A DNA stretch of 64,000 bases, taken from contig DATENC010000006.1 in NCBI GenBank assembly GCA_035275265.1, forward strand, positions 1 to 64,000, read 5' to 3'. Positions 1 through 9,235 of this stretch are shown here, piece after piece. Numbering within the stretch: position 1 is the first letter of the stretch; each line of letters starts with the position of its first letter. A program made the position numbers and the translations under genes. This stretch comes from JACQAP01 sp035275265 (GTDB taxonomy: Bacteria; Pseudomonadota; Gammaproteobacteria; Burkholderiales; JACQAP01). The notes beneath the pieces are model-generated. The model saw only the letters and a list, made by a program, of their open reading frames with translations. It was not told the DNA's origin and made no database searches.

Positions 1-64
1 GGGGCGTCAGTAACCTTTCGCTCCCTTTTCCTCCCCGCCACACAATGAGGACAGGCAGGTTTCC

Positions 65-141
65 GGTGATATAGCTCAGCTGGTTAGAGCACAGCACTCA
101 TAATGCTGGGGTCGGTGGTTCAAGTCCACCTATCACCACCA
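65..141 (+). tRNA. tRNA-Met (CAT), elongator type
   Basis: The acceptor arms GGTGATA (65-71) and TATCACC (131-137) pair perfectly. They are followed by discriminator A138 and an encoded CCA at 139-141. The D arm, the anticodon loop CTCATAA with CAT anticodon and the TTCAAGT T-loop are all in place. The anticodon stem-loop resembles elongator tRNA-Met, not initiator tRNA. A tRNA-Ile2 (lysidine-modified CAT) is the alternative and cannot be excluded by eye. Confidence 0.95.
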
Positions 142-157
142 CCGAACGTGGCAACCA

Positions 158-181
158 GGGGCTTGCAGAGATGCAAGCCCC
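158..181 (+). terminator. Hairpin behind tRNA-Met
   Basis: GGGGCTTGCA (158-167) and TGCAAGCCCC (172-181) form a perfect 10-bp stem with a GAGA loop, 16 bases after the tRNA CCA end. There is no clear T-tract. It may end the tRNA transcript inefficiently or serve as a 3' processing boundary. Confidence 0.4.
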
Positions 182-227
182 CGGGAACTCTGACCAATCC
201 GACAACCTGCCTCATTATGTGCCGGCT

Positions 228-256
228 CTGCCAACAGGAGCGCGACACTGTATACT
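228..256 (+). promoter_or_regulatory. Probable sigma-70 promoter
   Basis: CTGCCA (228-233) and TATACT (251-256) are separated by 17 bases. Transcription would start near 263 and run into the secreted protein gene at 321 and miaB. The hexamers are good but not perfect matches, and no other promoter is evident before miaB. Confidence 0.45.
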
Positions 257-320
257 TTTACGTTCCTGTTTCGTTTGCGGTAGTCACTTGAGAATTCCAG
301 CAGTCCCGCCAGTCTCGCCC

Positions 321-644
321 GTGCGCAGAATCGCCCTGCGATTTCTAGTTGCGATGATTGCCGCAAGCTCGATGTCGTCCGCGTTCCCGGCCCGAAATTT
401 CCCCGAAAAGGCAGTGCGCGGCGAGATGAAGTCTCACAGTTACCCATACGTGAAGATCGGCAACAAGACTCTGCGCCTCGCCCCCGGCGGCAGAATTTTC
501 AACCAGCAGAATCTCATCATCATGCCCGCTTCGCTGCAGTCGCAGACTGCGCAGATCATGTACACCACGGATATGAGCGGCGACCTGTCGCGCGTGTGGC
601 TTCTGACCACCGAAGAAGCGGCGCGGTATCCGATCAAGAAGTAA
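321..644 (+). CDS. Small exported protein of unknown function
   Basis: A 107-aa protein of unknown function. The frame is open from 171, but the GTG at 321 gives a clean signal peptide (two Arg, a hydrophobic stretch, cleavage around SSAFPA), so I place the start there. The mature part is polar and contains the phrase LRLAPGGRIFNQQNLIIMP. It has no cysteine in the mature region and no catalytic motif I recognise. It ends 6 bases before miaB and probably shares its transcript. Similar small exported proteins often precede miaB in betaproteobacteria, but the role is unknown. Confidence 0.7.
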   Translation: MRRIALRFLVAMIAASSMSSAFPARNFPEKAVRGEMKSHSYPYVKIGNKTLRLAPGGRIFNQQNLIIMPASLQSQTAQIMYTTDMSGDLSRVWLLTTEEAARYPIKK

Positions 645-650
645 CGCGGC

Positions 651-1985
651 ATGGGCAAGCTTTATATCCGCACCTTCGGCTGCCAGATGAACGAGTACGA
701 CTCGGCGAGGATGGCCGACGTGCTCGCCGCCTCGGAGGGTTTTGAAACCACGAACGACCCCGAACAGGCAGACGTCATACTGCTGAACACCTGCTCGGTG
801 CGCGAGAAGGCCCAGGAAAAAGTGTTCCACGATCTCGGTCGCATGAGACCTCTGAAGCAAGCCCGGCCCGGGGTCATCATCGGCGTTGGCGGCTGCGTCG
901 GCAGCCAGGAGGGCGCGGCTATCGTTGCACGCGCACCTTATGTCGACCTTGTTTTCGGCCCGCAAACCTTGCACCGGTTGCCGCAGATGCTTCGAGCGCG
1001 GCGCGACAGCGGCAAGCCGCAGGTGGACATTTCGTTTCCCGAAATCGAGAAATTCGACAACCTACCGCCGGCCAGAATCGAGGGATTCACGGCGTTCGTC
1101 TCGATCATGGAGGGCTGCAGCAAATACTGCAGTTTCTGCGTGGTTCCGTATACCCGCGGCGAAGAAGTCTCGCGTCCGTTCGACGACGTACTGACCGAGG
1201 TGGCCGGGCTGGCGGAGCAGGGCGTGAAGGAGATCACGCTGCTCGGACAGAACGTCAATGCGTACCGCGGCAGCATGAGCGGCGCCGAAGTTGCGGACTT
1301 GTCCCTGTTGCTCGAGTATCTCGCCGAAATTCCAGGCATCGAGCGCCTGCGCTATACCACCTCGCACCCGAAGGATTTCTCCGAGCGCCTGATCCTGGCG
1401 CACGCCAGAATTCCGCAGTTGGCAAGTCACGTGCATCTGCCGGTTCAGTCTGGTTCGGATACCGTGCTTTCCGCAATGAAGCGTGGTTACACGGCGCTGG
1501 AATACAAATCCACCATCGGCAGACTGCGCGCAGCACGTCCGGACGCGGCCATCTCCTCCGACTTCATCGTCGGCTTTCCCGGCGAGACAGACGAAGACTT
1601 CGAGCAGACCCTGAAACTGGTCGAAGACATCGGATTCCATTCGAGCTTCAGCTTCGTGTACAGTCCGCGCCCCGGCACGCCGGCAACAAGTCTACCCAAC
1701 CAGATACCACAAGCGATCAAGCAGGCGCGGCTGGCACGCCTGCAGGCATGCCTCGATGAGCAGGCGCTTGCAGTCAGCAGCCGCATGGTCGGTTCGATCC
1801 AGAGCATCCTGGTCGAGGGGCCCGCAAAGAGAAACCCTGGAGAACTTTCGGGGCGTACGAGCAGCAATATGATGGTCAATTTTCCCGGTCCGGCACACCT
1901 CATGGGGCAGATTACGGACGTGCGCATCACGACGGCGATGGCGCATTCGCTGCGCGGCGAAATGCCGGTAACAGAAACCGATTGA
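651..1985 (+). CDS. miaB: tRNA-2-methylthio-N6-dimethylallyladenosine synthase MiaB
   Basis: Radical-SAM methylthiotransferase that adds the 2-methylthio group to i6A37 of tRNAs reading UNN codons. The 444-aa length is normal. The N-terminal domain has the three cysteines of the auxiliary cluster (C11, C48, C82). The radical-SAM CxxxCxxC is C156, C160, C163. A TRAM-like region follows near the C-terminus (about 375-440). It heads a run of overlapping genes: the phoH TTG start overlaps its stop codon. The miaB-phoH-ybeY-corC-lnt order is conserved in proteobacteria. Confidence 0.97.
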   Translation: MGKLYIRTFGCQMNEYDSARMADVLAASEGFETTNDPEQADVILLNTCSVREKAQEKVFHDLGRMRPLKQARPGVIIGVGGCVGSQEGAAIVARAPYVDLVFGPQTLHRLPQMLRARRDSGKPQVDISFPEIEKFDNLPPARIEGFTAFVSIMEGCSKYCSFCVVPYTRGEEVSRPFDDVLTEVAGLAEQGVKEITLLGQNVNAYRGSMSGAEVADLSLLLEYLAEIPGIERLRYTTSHPKDFSERLILAHARIPQLASHVHLPVQSGSDTVLSAMKRGYTALEYKSTIGRLRAARPDAAISSDFIVGFPGETDEDFEQTLKLVEDIGFHSSFSFVYSPRPGTPATSLPNQIPQAIKQARLARLQACLDEQALAVSSRMVGSIQSILVEGPAKRNPGELSGRTSSNMMVNFPGPAHLMGQITDVRITTAMAHSLRGEMPVTETD

Positions 1986-2935
1986 AGCCCTTCGAAGTCT
2001 CTTTCTCTCCGGTCGACAACGAGCGGCTGGCCAATCTGTGCGGCGTGCTCGACGAGAACCTCAAACAGATCGAAACCGCGCTCGACGTGTCCATTGCACG
2101 CCGCGGAGAGAACTTCAGCGTCTCCGGCAGCACCGGGCAGACCCGGCTTGCCGCCGAGGCTTTGCAGCGTTTTTATGAACAGGCGAACCGCAATCTGAGC
2201 CTCGAGGAAATCCAGCTCGGCCTGATAGAGGTGACAGGCGGACCGAATACGTTGGCGGCAGACGAAGCGATGGTGCTGCACACACGGCGCCGAGACTTGC
2301 ACGGACGCACGCCTCGCCAAGTGCAGTACATCCGGCAGATCAAGGAATACGACATTACTTTCGGAATCGGCCCAGCCGGCACCGGCAAGACTTATCTTGC
2401 AGTCGCTTGCGCGGTGGACGCTTTCGAGCGCGACTCGGCGAAAAGGATCGTGCTGGTGCGCCCCGCGGTCGAAGCCGGCGAGCGTCTTGGTTTCCTGCCC
2501 GGAGACATGGCACAGAAGGTCGATCCCTATCTTCGGCCACTCTACGACGCGCTGTACGACCTGATGGGCTTCGAAAAAGTCGGAAAATTGTTCGAACGCG
2601 GCTCAATCGAGATTGCGCCGCTCGCTTACATGCGCGGCCGCACTCTCAATCACGCCTTCATTATTCTCGATGAGGCGCAGAACACCACCCCCGAGCAGAT
2701 GAAGATGTTCCTTACCCGCATGGGCTTTGGAAGCAAGGCAGTGGTCACCGGCGACATCACCCAGATCGACCTGCCTAAAGGGCACAAGAGCGGACTGATC
2801 GAGGCGCAACGGATACTTGCAGAAGTGCGCGGTATCGCTTTCACCCAGTTCCTCAGCGAAGACGTGGTGCGCCATCCGCTGGTGCAGCGCATCGTCCACG
2901 CCTATGAGCAGCACGGCTCCCACAGGCAAGACTGA
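1982..2935 (+). CDS. phoH: PhoH-family ATPase
   Basis: A 317-aa PhoH-like P-loop ATPase of the YbeZ type, thought to act with YbeY in rRNA maturation and RNA quality control. Walker A is GPAGTGKT (130-137). A Walker B-like string, IILDEAQN, lies near 225-235. The N-terminal 90 residues form the KH-like part typical of this branch. The start is TTG at 1982, overlapping the miaB stop by four bases. No ATG near it preserves the conserved N-terminus, so translational coupling to miaB is likely. Confidence 0.95.
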   Translation: MKPFEVSFSPVDNERLANLCGVLDENLKQIETALDVSIARRGENFSVSGSTGQTRLAAEALQRFYEQANRNLSLEEIQLGLIEVTGGPNTLAADEAMVLHTRRRDLHGRTPRQVQYIRQIKEYDITFGIGPAGTGKTYLAVACAVDAFERDSAKRIVLVRPAVEAGERLGFLPGDMAQKVDPYLRPLYDALYDLMGFEKVGKLFERGSIEIAPLAYMRGRTLNHAFIILDEAQNTTPEQMKMFLTRMGFGSKAVVTGDITQIDLPKGHKSGLIEAQRILAEVRGIAFTQFLSEDVVRHPLVQRIVHAYEQHGSHRQD

Positions 2936-2942
2936 TCCGGCA

Positions 2943-3428
2943 ATGGCTCGCGCCTGCCGTCCGGTTACGCGCTCCAAACGGTACAGACTCGCATTTACAG
3001 TGCAGTACGCGGTCGAGAACGAGGGATTGCCCACGCGCAGTCAATTGCGCACCTGGGTGAAGGCCGCGTTGCAATGCGATTCGGATGTCACCGTGCGCCT
3101 GGTGGGTGCCGAAGAAAGCCGCGCGCTCAACCGAGAGCATCGTGGCAAGGATCACGCCACTAATGTACTGACCTTTGCATATCCCGAAACCGATCCGTTG
3201 TCGGGCGACATCGCATTGTGTGTTCCGGTAGTCGCCCGCGAAGCCCGGCGACAGCACAAGAACCCGCAAGCGCACTACGCCCATATGGTGGTGCACGGCG
3301 TCCTCCATCTGCAGGGCTACGATCACGAGAAGGCCGCAGACGCACGGCTCATGGAAGCAGTCGAAACGGAAATTGTCACCAGCCTGGGGTATCCTGATCC
3401 TTATGAACAAACGGGAAATGGAAAATAG
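2943..3428 (+). CDS. ybeY: Endoribonuclease / rRNA maturation factor YbeY
   Basis: Metal-dependent RNase needed for 16S rRNA 3' processing and 70S quality control. The family signature HGVLHLQGYDHE carries the three zinc-binding histidines. The frame is open from 2817, but that upstream part overlaps phoH out of frame. The ATG at 2943, eight bases after the phoH stop, gives a 161-aa protein of normal length. A short hairpin-prone intergenic stretch (3429-3497) separates it from corC. Confidence 0.95.
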   Translation: MARACRPVTRSKRYRLAFTVQYAVENEGLPTRSQLRTWVKAALQCDSDVTVRLVGAEESRALNREHRGKDHATNVLTFAYPETDPLSGDIALCVPVVAREARRQHKNPQAHYAHMVVHGVLHLQGYDHEKAADARLMEAVETEIVTSLGYPDPYEQTGNGK

Positions 3429-3497
3429 GGAAAAGTGACGACCGTGACTGGGACGGTATCACCCGTTACCCAGTGACCATCCCCTGTTCACGAATTC

Positions 3498-4334
3498 ATG
3501 GACGAAGATCAAGAGAAACCCTCATTGCTGGAACGGCTGGGCGCGCTGCTGATGCGCGAGCCGGAAGACCGCGAGCAACTGATCGAGTTGCTTCAGCGTT
3601 CGTACGAACGCAATCTGCTGGATGCCGATGCACTCGCCATGATCGAAGGCGTCCTGCAGGTTTCCGAGATGCAGGCACGCGACATCATGATCCCGCGTTC
3701 GCAGATGGACGTAATCGACATCGGCGACGCGCCCGAAAAGTTCATCCCGTGGGTGATAGAGACCAGTCACTCGCGTTTTCCTGTAATCGGCGATAACAAG
3801 GACGACGTCATCGGCATCCTGCTGGCCAAGGATCTGCTGCGCTACTATGCAGGCGAGGAGTTCAACGTGCGCGAAATGCTGCGGCCGGCGGTATTCATCC
3901 CCGAGTCGAAACGCCTGAACGTACTGCTCAAGGACTTTCGCAGCAATCGCAACCACATTGCGATCGTGGTGGATGAGTACGGCGGCGTTGCCGGGCTGGT
4001 GACCATTGAAGACGTGCTCGAGCAGATAGTTGGCGAAATCGAGGACGAATTCGATTTCGATGAGACCGAAGCCAACATCGTCCTCGACCGTAATGGACAG
4101 TTCCGCGTCAAGGCGCAGACTGGGATCGACGACTTCAACAGGACTTTCGGCACCGACTTCAATGACGAGGATTTCGACACCGTGGGCGGCCTGGTTCTGG
4201 CTCACCTGGGCCGGCTGCCCAAGCGCGGCGAGCAGTTCCGCATAGGCGATCTGAACTTCAAGGTGGTGCGCGCCGACAGCCGGAGACTGCATTCGATTCT
4301 GGTAGAAAAGGTCAGGACGGAGAGTGCGGCCTGA
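3498..4334 (+). CDS. corC: CorC/HlyC family CBS-domain protein
   Basis: A 278-aa cytosolic protein with no membrane segment. It has an N-terminal acidic segment, a CBS pair (about 65-185; IMIPRSQMDVID begins the first) and a C-terminal CorC_HlyC transporter-associated domain (about 200-275). In E. coli the homologue YbeX/CorC is linked to magnesium efflux and to ribosome metabolism with YbeY/YbeZ. The 3' end overlaps lnt by 11 bases, so the two are probably coupled. Confidence 0.9.
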   Translation: MDEDQEKPSLLERLGALLMREPEDREQLIELLQRSYERNLLDADALAMIEGVLQVSEMQARDIMIPRSQMDVIDIGDAPEKFIPWVIETSHSRFPVIGDNKDDVIGILLAKDLLRYYAGEEFNVREMLRPAVFIPESKRLNVLLKDFRSNRNHIAIVVDEYGGVAGLVTIEDVLEQIVGEIEDEFDFDETEANIVLDRNGQFRVKAQTGIDDFNRTFGTDFNDEDFDTVGGLVLAHLGRLPKRGEQFRIGDLNFKVVRADSRRLHSILVEKVRTESAA

Positions 4335-5904
4335 TTTGTCCGCCGGCCGCGAGTCGCGCGCCGGTTTCGCTGCGTTGGTTCGACTCCTCGTACTCCCGTT
4401 CCTCCTTGGGGCGGTAATGGTCGCGGGGTTCGCGCCATTCTATCTTTACCCGCTTCCGATCCTGGCGCTGAGCGCATTGCTGCTGCTTTGGGAACGCTGC
4501 CGCGGCACCAGATCCGCCGCGGTGATCGGCTTTTCGTTCGGCCTCGGCATGTTTCTCACCGGCGTGAGCTGGGTGTACGTGAGCCTGCACGATTACGGCG
4601 GGATGGGAATGCTGACTGCGGCGATCTTCACCTTTTTGTTCTGCGCGATCCCGGCCTGTTACCCCGCCTTGATCGGGGCGATACTCAAGCGTCTGCCGGC
4701 TGCCAAAGCGGTGCGCCTGCTGTTTTTTTTCCCGTCGTTGTGGGCGTTGTCGGAGTGGGTGCGCGGTTGGTTGTTCACCGGATTTCCGTGGCTCGCCATT
4801 GGTTACTCGCAGGTACCCGACAGCCCGCTCGCCGGCTTCGCGCCCGTGCTCGGGGTGTTTGGTGTCTCGCTGGCTACAGCGGTCGCCGCGGCTGCACTGG
4901 CCTTGGTCATCGAGCGCGTGGTCGAATCGCGCTCCAAGACCCCCCGACGGCGGATGGCGTTGCTGATTCGTGAATCCGGCGCCTGGATCCTTGTGGCCTT
5001 GCTGGTCGCCGGCGCTGGATCAAGCGGCAGACAATGGACGCAACCCTTGCCCGGCGATAGCACCAGCGTTGCGCTTCTGCAAGGCAATATCCCGCAAGAG
5101 ATGAAGTGGCGGCCGGAACGCGCGCAAGCCACACTTGAGACTTATCTTAGGATGGCGCATTCGGCCCAAGCGAGATTGATCCTGCTGCCCGAGACGGCTC
5201 TGCCGATGTTCAACGTGCATGTTCCCGGGGAATATCTGGAAATGCTCGCAGAGCAGGGCCGGCGCAACGGCGGCGACGTGTTGGTGGGCGTGCCCGAGTT
5301 CGAGGCCTCGGGACGTTACTACAACAGCGTAATGAATTTCGGCTCCGCAGCGACGCAGATTTATCGAAAGCATCATCTGGTGCCCTTCGGCGACTATTTC
5401 CCTCTTCAGGAAGTACTAGGCTGGATCATGAATCTGCTTCACATTCCCATGTCGGATTTTTCCCGCGGCGAGCGGGTGCAGCGACCCATTCAAGCCGCCG
5501 GACAGAAGATCGCAGTGAACATCTGCTACGAAGATGCGTTTGGCGAGGAGATCATCCGCCAACTACCGGAAGCAACCGTACTTGCCAATTTCACCAACGA
5601 TGCGTGGTGGGGAAAATCGGTCGCCTCGGAACAGCATCTGCAAATCTCCCAGATGCGCGCCATCGAGACTGGCCGGCCCATGCTGCGCGCCACCAATACG
5701 GGAGTGACCGCGATCATCGACCCGAAAGGCCGCATCACGGCATCCGCTCCAGAATTTACGACCACGACGGTGACCGGCGAGATTCATGGCTACCAGGGCG
5801 CAACGCCGTACGTGCGTTTTGGAAATTGGGCGTTTCTGGTACTCGCCGCACTTCTGATCGCCTTGCCGCCGGCTGCACAGCGTTTCTCGCGGCGCAAAGT
5901 TTGA
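4324..5904 (+). CDS. lnt: Apolipoprotein N-acyltransferase
   Basis: Inner-membrane enzyme that N-acylates the diacylglyceryl cysteine of lipoproteins. The 526-aa product has a hydrophobic N-terminal part with several membrane spans (about 15-240) and a periplasmic nitrilase-like domain. The catalytic triad is visible as Glu in LPETALP, Lys in YRKHHLVPFGDY and Cys in NICYEDAFGEE. The GTG start at 4324 lies inside the end of corC. It would act on lipoproteins such as LptM, encoded further along. Confidence 0.95.
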   Translation: MRPDLSAGRESRAGFAALVRLLVLPFLLGAVMVAGFAPFYLYPLPILALSALLLLWERCRGTRSAAVIGFSFGLGMFLTGVSWVYVSLHDYGGMGMLTAAIFTFLFCAIPACYPALIGAILKRLPAAKAVRLLFFFPSLWALSEWVRGWLFTGFPWLAIGYSQVPDSPLAGFAPVLGVFGVSLATAVAAAALALVIERVVESRSKTPRRRMALLIRESGAWILVALLVAGAGSSGRQWTQPLPGDSTSVALLQGNIPQEMKWRPERAQATLETYLRMAHSAQARLILLPETALPMFNVHVPGEYLEMLAEQGRRNGGDVLVGVPEFEASGRYYNSVMNFGSAATQIYRKHHLVPFGDYFPLQEVLGWIMNLLHIPMSDFSRGERVQRPIQAAGQKIAVNICYEDAFGEEIIRQLPEATVLANFTNDAWWGKSVASEQHLQISQMRAIETGRPMLRATNTGVTAIIDPKGRITASAPEFTTTTVTGEIHGYQGATPYVRFGNWAFLVLAALLIALPPAAQRFSRRKV

Positions 5905-6002
5905 TCCATATTATTCGCGGCGCAACGTCACGCGGTTGGAAGACAGCACTAGCCTCCGCATTGAATCCGTCATGTACGCCCCTGCAAGCTACCGGAATTG
6001 AG

Positions 6003-6008
6003 TACAAT
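6003..6008 (+). promoter_or_regulatory. Possible -10 box ahead of glyQ
   Basis: TACAAT lies about 45 bases upstream of the glyQ start, in the 148-base gap after lnt. I see no convincing -35 element at the right distance. The rest of the gap shows nothing else of note. Confidence 0.3.
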
Positions 6009-6052
6009 TCCCGCGGCACGGCTTACCCCCTGATTTTCTGAAGAATTTATCC

Positions 6053-6994
6053 ATGTTGACGTTCCAGGAAATGATTCTGACGCTGACCCGCTATTGGGGC
6101 GATCGCGGCTGCGCAATCCTGCAACCGTACGACATGGAAGTCGGTGCGGGCACTTCGCACACAGCGACGTTTCTGCGCGCGATCGGTCCCGAGCCGTGGC
6201 GCGCAGCCTACGTACAGCCCTCGCGCCGGCCAAAGGATGGTCGCTACGGAGAAAATCCGAACCGGTTGCAGCACTACTACCAGTTCCAGGTGGTGCTGAA
6301 GCCCTCGCCATTCGACATCATCGATCTCTACTTCGGTTCGCTCGAAGCACTGGGCATCGATCCGAAAGCGCACGACATACGCCTGGTCGAAGACGACTGG
6401 GAGAACCTAACACTTGGCGCGTGGGGTTTGGGTTGGGAAGTCTGGCTGAACGGAATGGAAGTCACCCAATTCACCTACTTTCAGCAAGTCGGCGGGCTCG
6501 ACTGCAAGCCGATCACCGGCGAAATCACATACGGCATAGAGCGACTCGCCATGTACTTGCAAGCCGTGGAGAACGTATTCGACCTGGTGTGGACTCCCGG
6601 CCTCACCTACGGCGACGTCTATCATCAGAATGAAGTGGAACAATCGCGTTACAACTTCGAACAATCCGACCCGAAAGTGCTTTTCAGGCACTTCGCAGAC
6701 TACGAAACCGAGGCGAAGCGACTGATTGGCGCACAGCTTGCCTTGCCGGCGTACGAAATGGTGCTCAAGGCGGCGCACACCTTCAATCTGCTGGACGCAC
6801 GCGGCGCGATCTCGGTCACCGAACGCGCCGCATATATCGGCCGCATCCGCAACCTTGCGCGCAGTGTGTCGCAGGCCTACTTCGACTCCCGGCTGCGCAA
6901 GAATTTCCCGATGTGCAAGCCGGGCCAGTTGCAACAACTTGGGCTCGAACTCTCGGTCATGAAGGCTGCGCTGTTGGAAAGAGAGAGGGCATGA
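6053..6994 (+). CDS. glyQ: Glycyl-tRNA synthetase alpha subunit
   Basis: Catalytic alpha chain of the bacterial tetrameric glycyl-tRNA synthetase. At 313 aa it has the usual length. The beginning (MLTFQEMILTLTRYWGDRGC) and the class II core, including TSHTATFLRAIGPEPW and the stretch around VGGLDCKPITGEITYGIERLA, are clear. Its stop overlaps the glyS ATG by four bases (ATGA), which suits a 1:1 subunit ratio. Confidence 0.97.
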   Translation: MLTFQEMILTLTRYWGDRGCAILQPYDMEVGAGTSHTATFLRAIGPEPWRAAYVQPSRRPKDGRYGENPNRLQHYYQFQVVLKPSPFDIIDLYFGSLEALGIDPKAHDIRLVEDDWENLTLGAWGLGWEVWLNGMEVTQFTYFQQVGGLDCKPITGEITYGIERLAMYLQAVENVFDLVWTPGLTYGDVYHQNEVEQSRYNFEQSDPKVLFRHFADYETEAKRLIGAQLALPAYEMVLKAAHTFNLLDARGAISVTERAAYIGRIRNLARSVSQAYFDSRLRKNFPMCKPGQLQQLGLELSVMKAALLERERA

Positions 6995-9150
6995 GTTCGA
7001 ATCTGCTGGTCGAACTCATCACCGAGGAACTGCCGCCAAAGGCCCTCAGGCGGCTGCGCGATGCCTTTGCCGGCGCAATATTCGATGGCCTGAAAGGCGG
7101 CGGGGTTCTGGATGCGACGTCCCGGTTCAAGGCGTTCGCAACGCCCCGGCGCCTGGCGGTTTACATTCTGGCTGTGCTGGTCAAGGCCGGTGACCGTCCG
7201 GTCGAGCAAAAGCTCATGCCGGTCGCGGTCGCCCGCAATTCACTTGGCGCGTGGAGCGATGTTCTGCGCAGGAAGTTGGCAAGCATGGGTCGCGAACGGC
7301 TTGCCGATGTTCCGGCACATTCCAAAGTTGGTGGCGAGTCTCTAGTAGTCAAGCCGGATGGCAAGACGGAAAGCGTATTCCTGCGAAGCATCGCGCCGGG
7401 TCAACCACTCGAACGAGTGCTATTCGATGCGATCAAGGAAGCTATCGACAACCTTCCCATTCCGAAAGTGATGAGCTACCAGCTTGCTGACGGAGCCACG
7501 ACCGTCAAATTTGTCCGCCCCGCCCACGCGTTGGTCGCCTTGCATGGCGATAAAGTGCTTGATGTTTCGGCGCTCGGCTTGGCAGCCGGCCGCATCACTC
7601 ACGGCCATCGTTTCCAGGGCGCGAAGGAGATAGTTTTGGAGCGCGCCGATGAGTATGAATCGCGCCTCGAGCAGGAAGGACGAGTCATCGCCGATTTCGA
7701 CAAGCGCAGGGCCGAGATCAGCAACCAACTCGCGGAGAATGCAGCAGCGCTAGGCGTTTCGCTCGGGCCGGACGAGGACGTCACACCATTGCTCGACGAG
7801 GTCACGGGTCTGATCGAGTTGCCAGCAGTGTACGTTGGGGAATTCGATCCGGCATTCCTCGGCGTGCCGCAGGAATGCCTGATCCTGACCATGCGCCAGA
7901 ACCAGAAGTATTTCCCGTTGTTCGACACGACCGGCAAGCTCGCCAACAAGTTCCTGATCGTTTCGAACATGCGCCTTGCCGACCCGAAGAACATCGTCAC
8001 GGGCAATCAGCGTGTGATACGCCCGCGATTGGCTGATGCGCGCTTCTTCTTCGAGACCGACAAGAAAACGAAGCTCGCCGACCGCGTGTCCCTACTCGCC
8101 TCCATCGTCTACCACAACAAACTCGGCAGCCAACTCGATCGCGTCGAGCGCGTTCGTGCGCTGGCCAAGACGATTGCACTAATGGTTGGCGCCGATCCGG
8201 TACTCGCTGACCGCGCCGCGCTGCTAGCCAAGGCCGATCTGGTTACCAGCATGGTCGGCGAATTCCCCGAGCTTCAAGGCATCATGGGGCGCTACTATGC
8301 ATTGGCCGACGGAGAGAATCCGCAGGTAGCCGCTGCCATCGGAGATCACTATCGAACTCGATTCGACGAAAATGCTGATCCGGAGAATCTCGTTAGCATG
8401 AGCCTCTTTATCGCGGATCGCTTGGAAATGCTTGTTGGCATTTGGGGCGTAGGGCTGTTGCCTACGGGCGAAAAAGATCCGTTCGGGCTTAGACGGGCGG
8501 CATTAGGTCTCATTGGCGGCTTTGAGGTATTGGGCGCTAGAGCTCGGTTACTAAAGCAGCCACTCAACTTGCGCCTCGATGATTTGTTGCAGCAAGCGTT
8601 TCGACTGTTCAAACCAGGCGTCATCAGTCCAAGCGCGACATCTGCGATCATTGATTTTGTCTATGAACGCTATCGCAACCATCTTGCGACCGTCTTTGAT
8701 CGCAGTGTGATTGACGCGGTGGTCGCCATGCGGCCACCACTACATGAAGTTATTCCGCGAATCAGAGCTGTCGCAGAGTTTGGTACGCTCCCGGAAGCGG
8801 CTTCCCTCGCTGCTGCAAACAAGCGCGTCTTGAACATCATCAAGAAGAACGAAACAATCGGCTACAAATTTGCACCACCCAATCGCGAGAAAATGATCGA
8901 GCCCGCCGAAAAGGAGTTGATGGATGCCGTTGATCGCATCAGTCCTATAGCGGCCAAAAGATTGGAGGATGGAGACTATTCCGGCAATCTGATGCTTCTT
9001 GCGAGCATCAGAACCAATGTTGACCGTTTTTTCGATGAAGTCATGGTAATGGTGGATGATCAGGAGGTCCGCGCTAATCGAGCCGCACTGCTGCGGCGGC
9101 TTGGCATACTTATGAATCAGGTAGCCGACATCTCCAAGCTCGCCACATGA
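6991..9150 (+). CDS. glyS: Glycyl-tRNA synthetase beta subunit
   Basis: Beta chain (719 aa), which provides tRNA recognition. The frame is open from 6913. The ATG at 6991 overlaps the glyQ stop and gives the conserved start MSSNLLVELITEELPPKAL, so I use it. The middle holds the typical MRQNQKYFPLFD and NFLIVSNM-like strings. The region after about 8400 looks slightly richer in A/T by eye than the upstream genes, but the frame is intact throughout. Confidence 0.96.
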   Translation: MSSNLLVELITEELPPKALRRLRDAFAGAIFDGLKGGGVLDATSRFKAFATPRRLAVYILAVLVKAGDRPVEQKLMPVAVARNSLGAWSDVLRRKLASMGRERLADVPAHSKVGGESLVVKPDGKTESVFLRSIAPGQPLERVLFDAIKEAIDNLPIPKVMSYQLADGATTVKFVRPAHALVALHGDKVLDVSALGLAAGRITHGHRFQGAKEIVLERADEYESRLEQEGRVIADFDKRRAEISNQLAENAAALGVSLGPDEDVTPLLDEVTGLIELPAVYVGEFDPAFLGVPQECLILTMRQNQKYFPLFDTTGKLANKFLIVSNMRLADPKNIVTGNQRVIRPRLADARFFFETDKKTKLADRVSLLASIVYHNKLGSQLDRVERVRALAKTIALMVGADPVLADRAALLAKADLVTSMVGEFPELQGIMGRYYALADGENPQVAAAIGDHYRTRFDENADPENLVSMSLFIADRLEMLVGIWGVGLLPTGEKDPFGLRRAALGLIGGFEVLGARARLLKQPLNLRLDDLLQQAFRLFKPGVISPSATSAIIDFVYERYRNHLATVFDRSVIDAVVAMRPPLHEVIPRIRAVAEFGTLPEAASLAAANKRVLNIIKKNETIGYKFAPPNREKMIEPAEKELMDAVDRISPIAAKRLEDGDYSGNLMLLASIRTNVDRFFDEVMVMVDDQEVRANRAALLRRLGILMNQVADISKLAT

Positions 9151-9235
9151 CCGATATGGTTGCGCAGGGTATCTCGTCCCTTACGGGCAAAGCCCGGTAT
9201 CCAGCGAAGTCGGGCGTTCCTTGCCGCTCAGTCCC

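Noticed and set aside
345..974. Minus-strand 209-codon frame opposite the start of miaB
   Set aside because: It lies antisense to miaB and the exported protein, has no start context, and its composition is that of a shadow frame.
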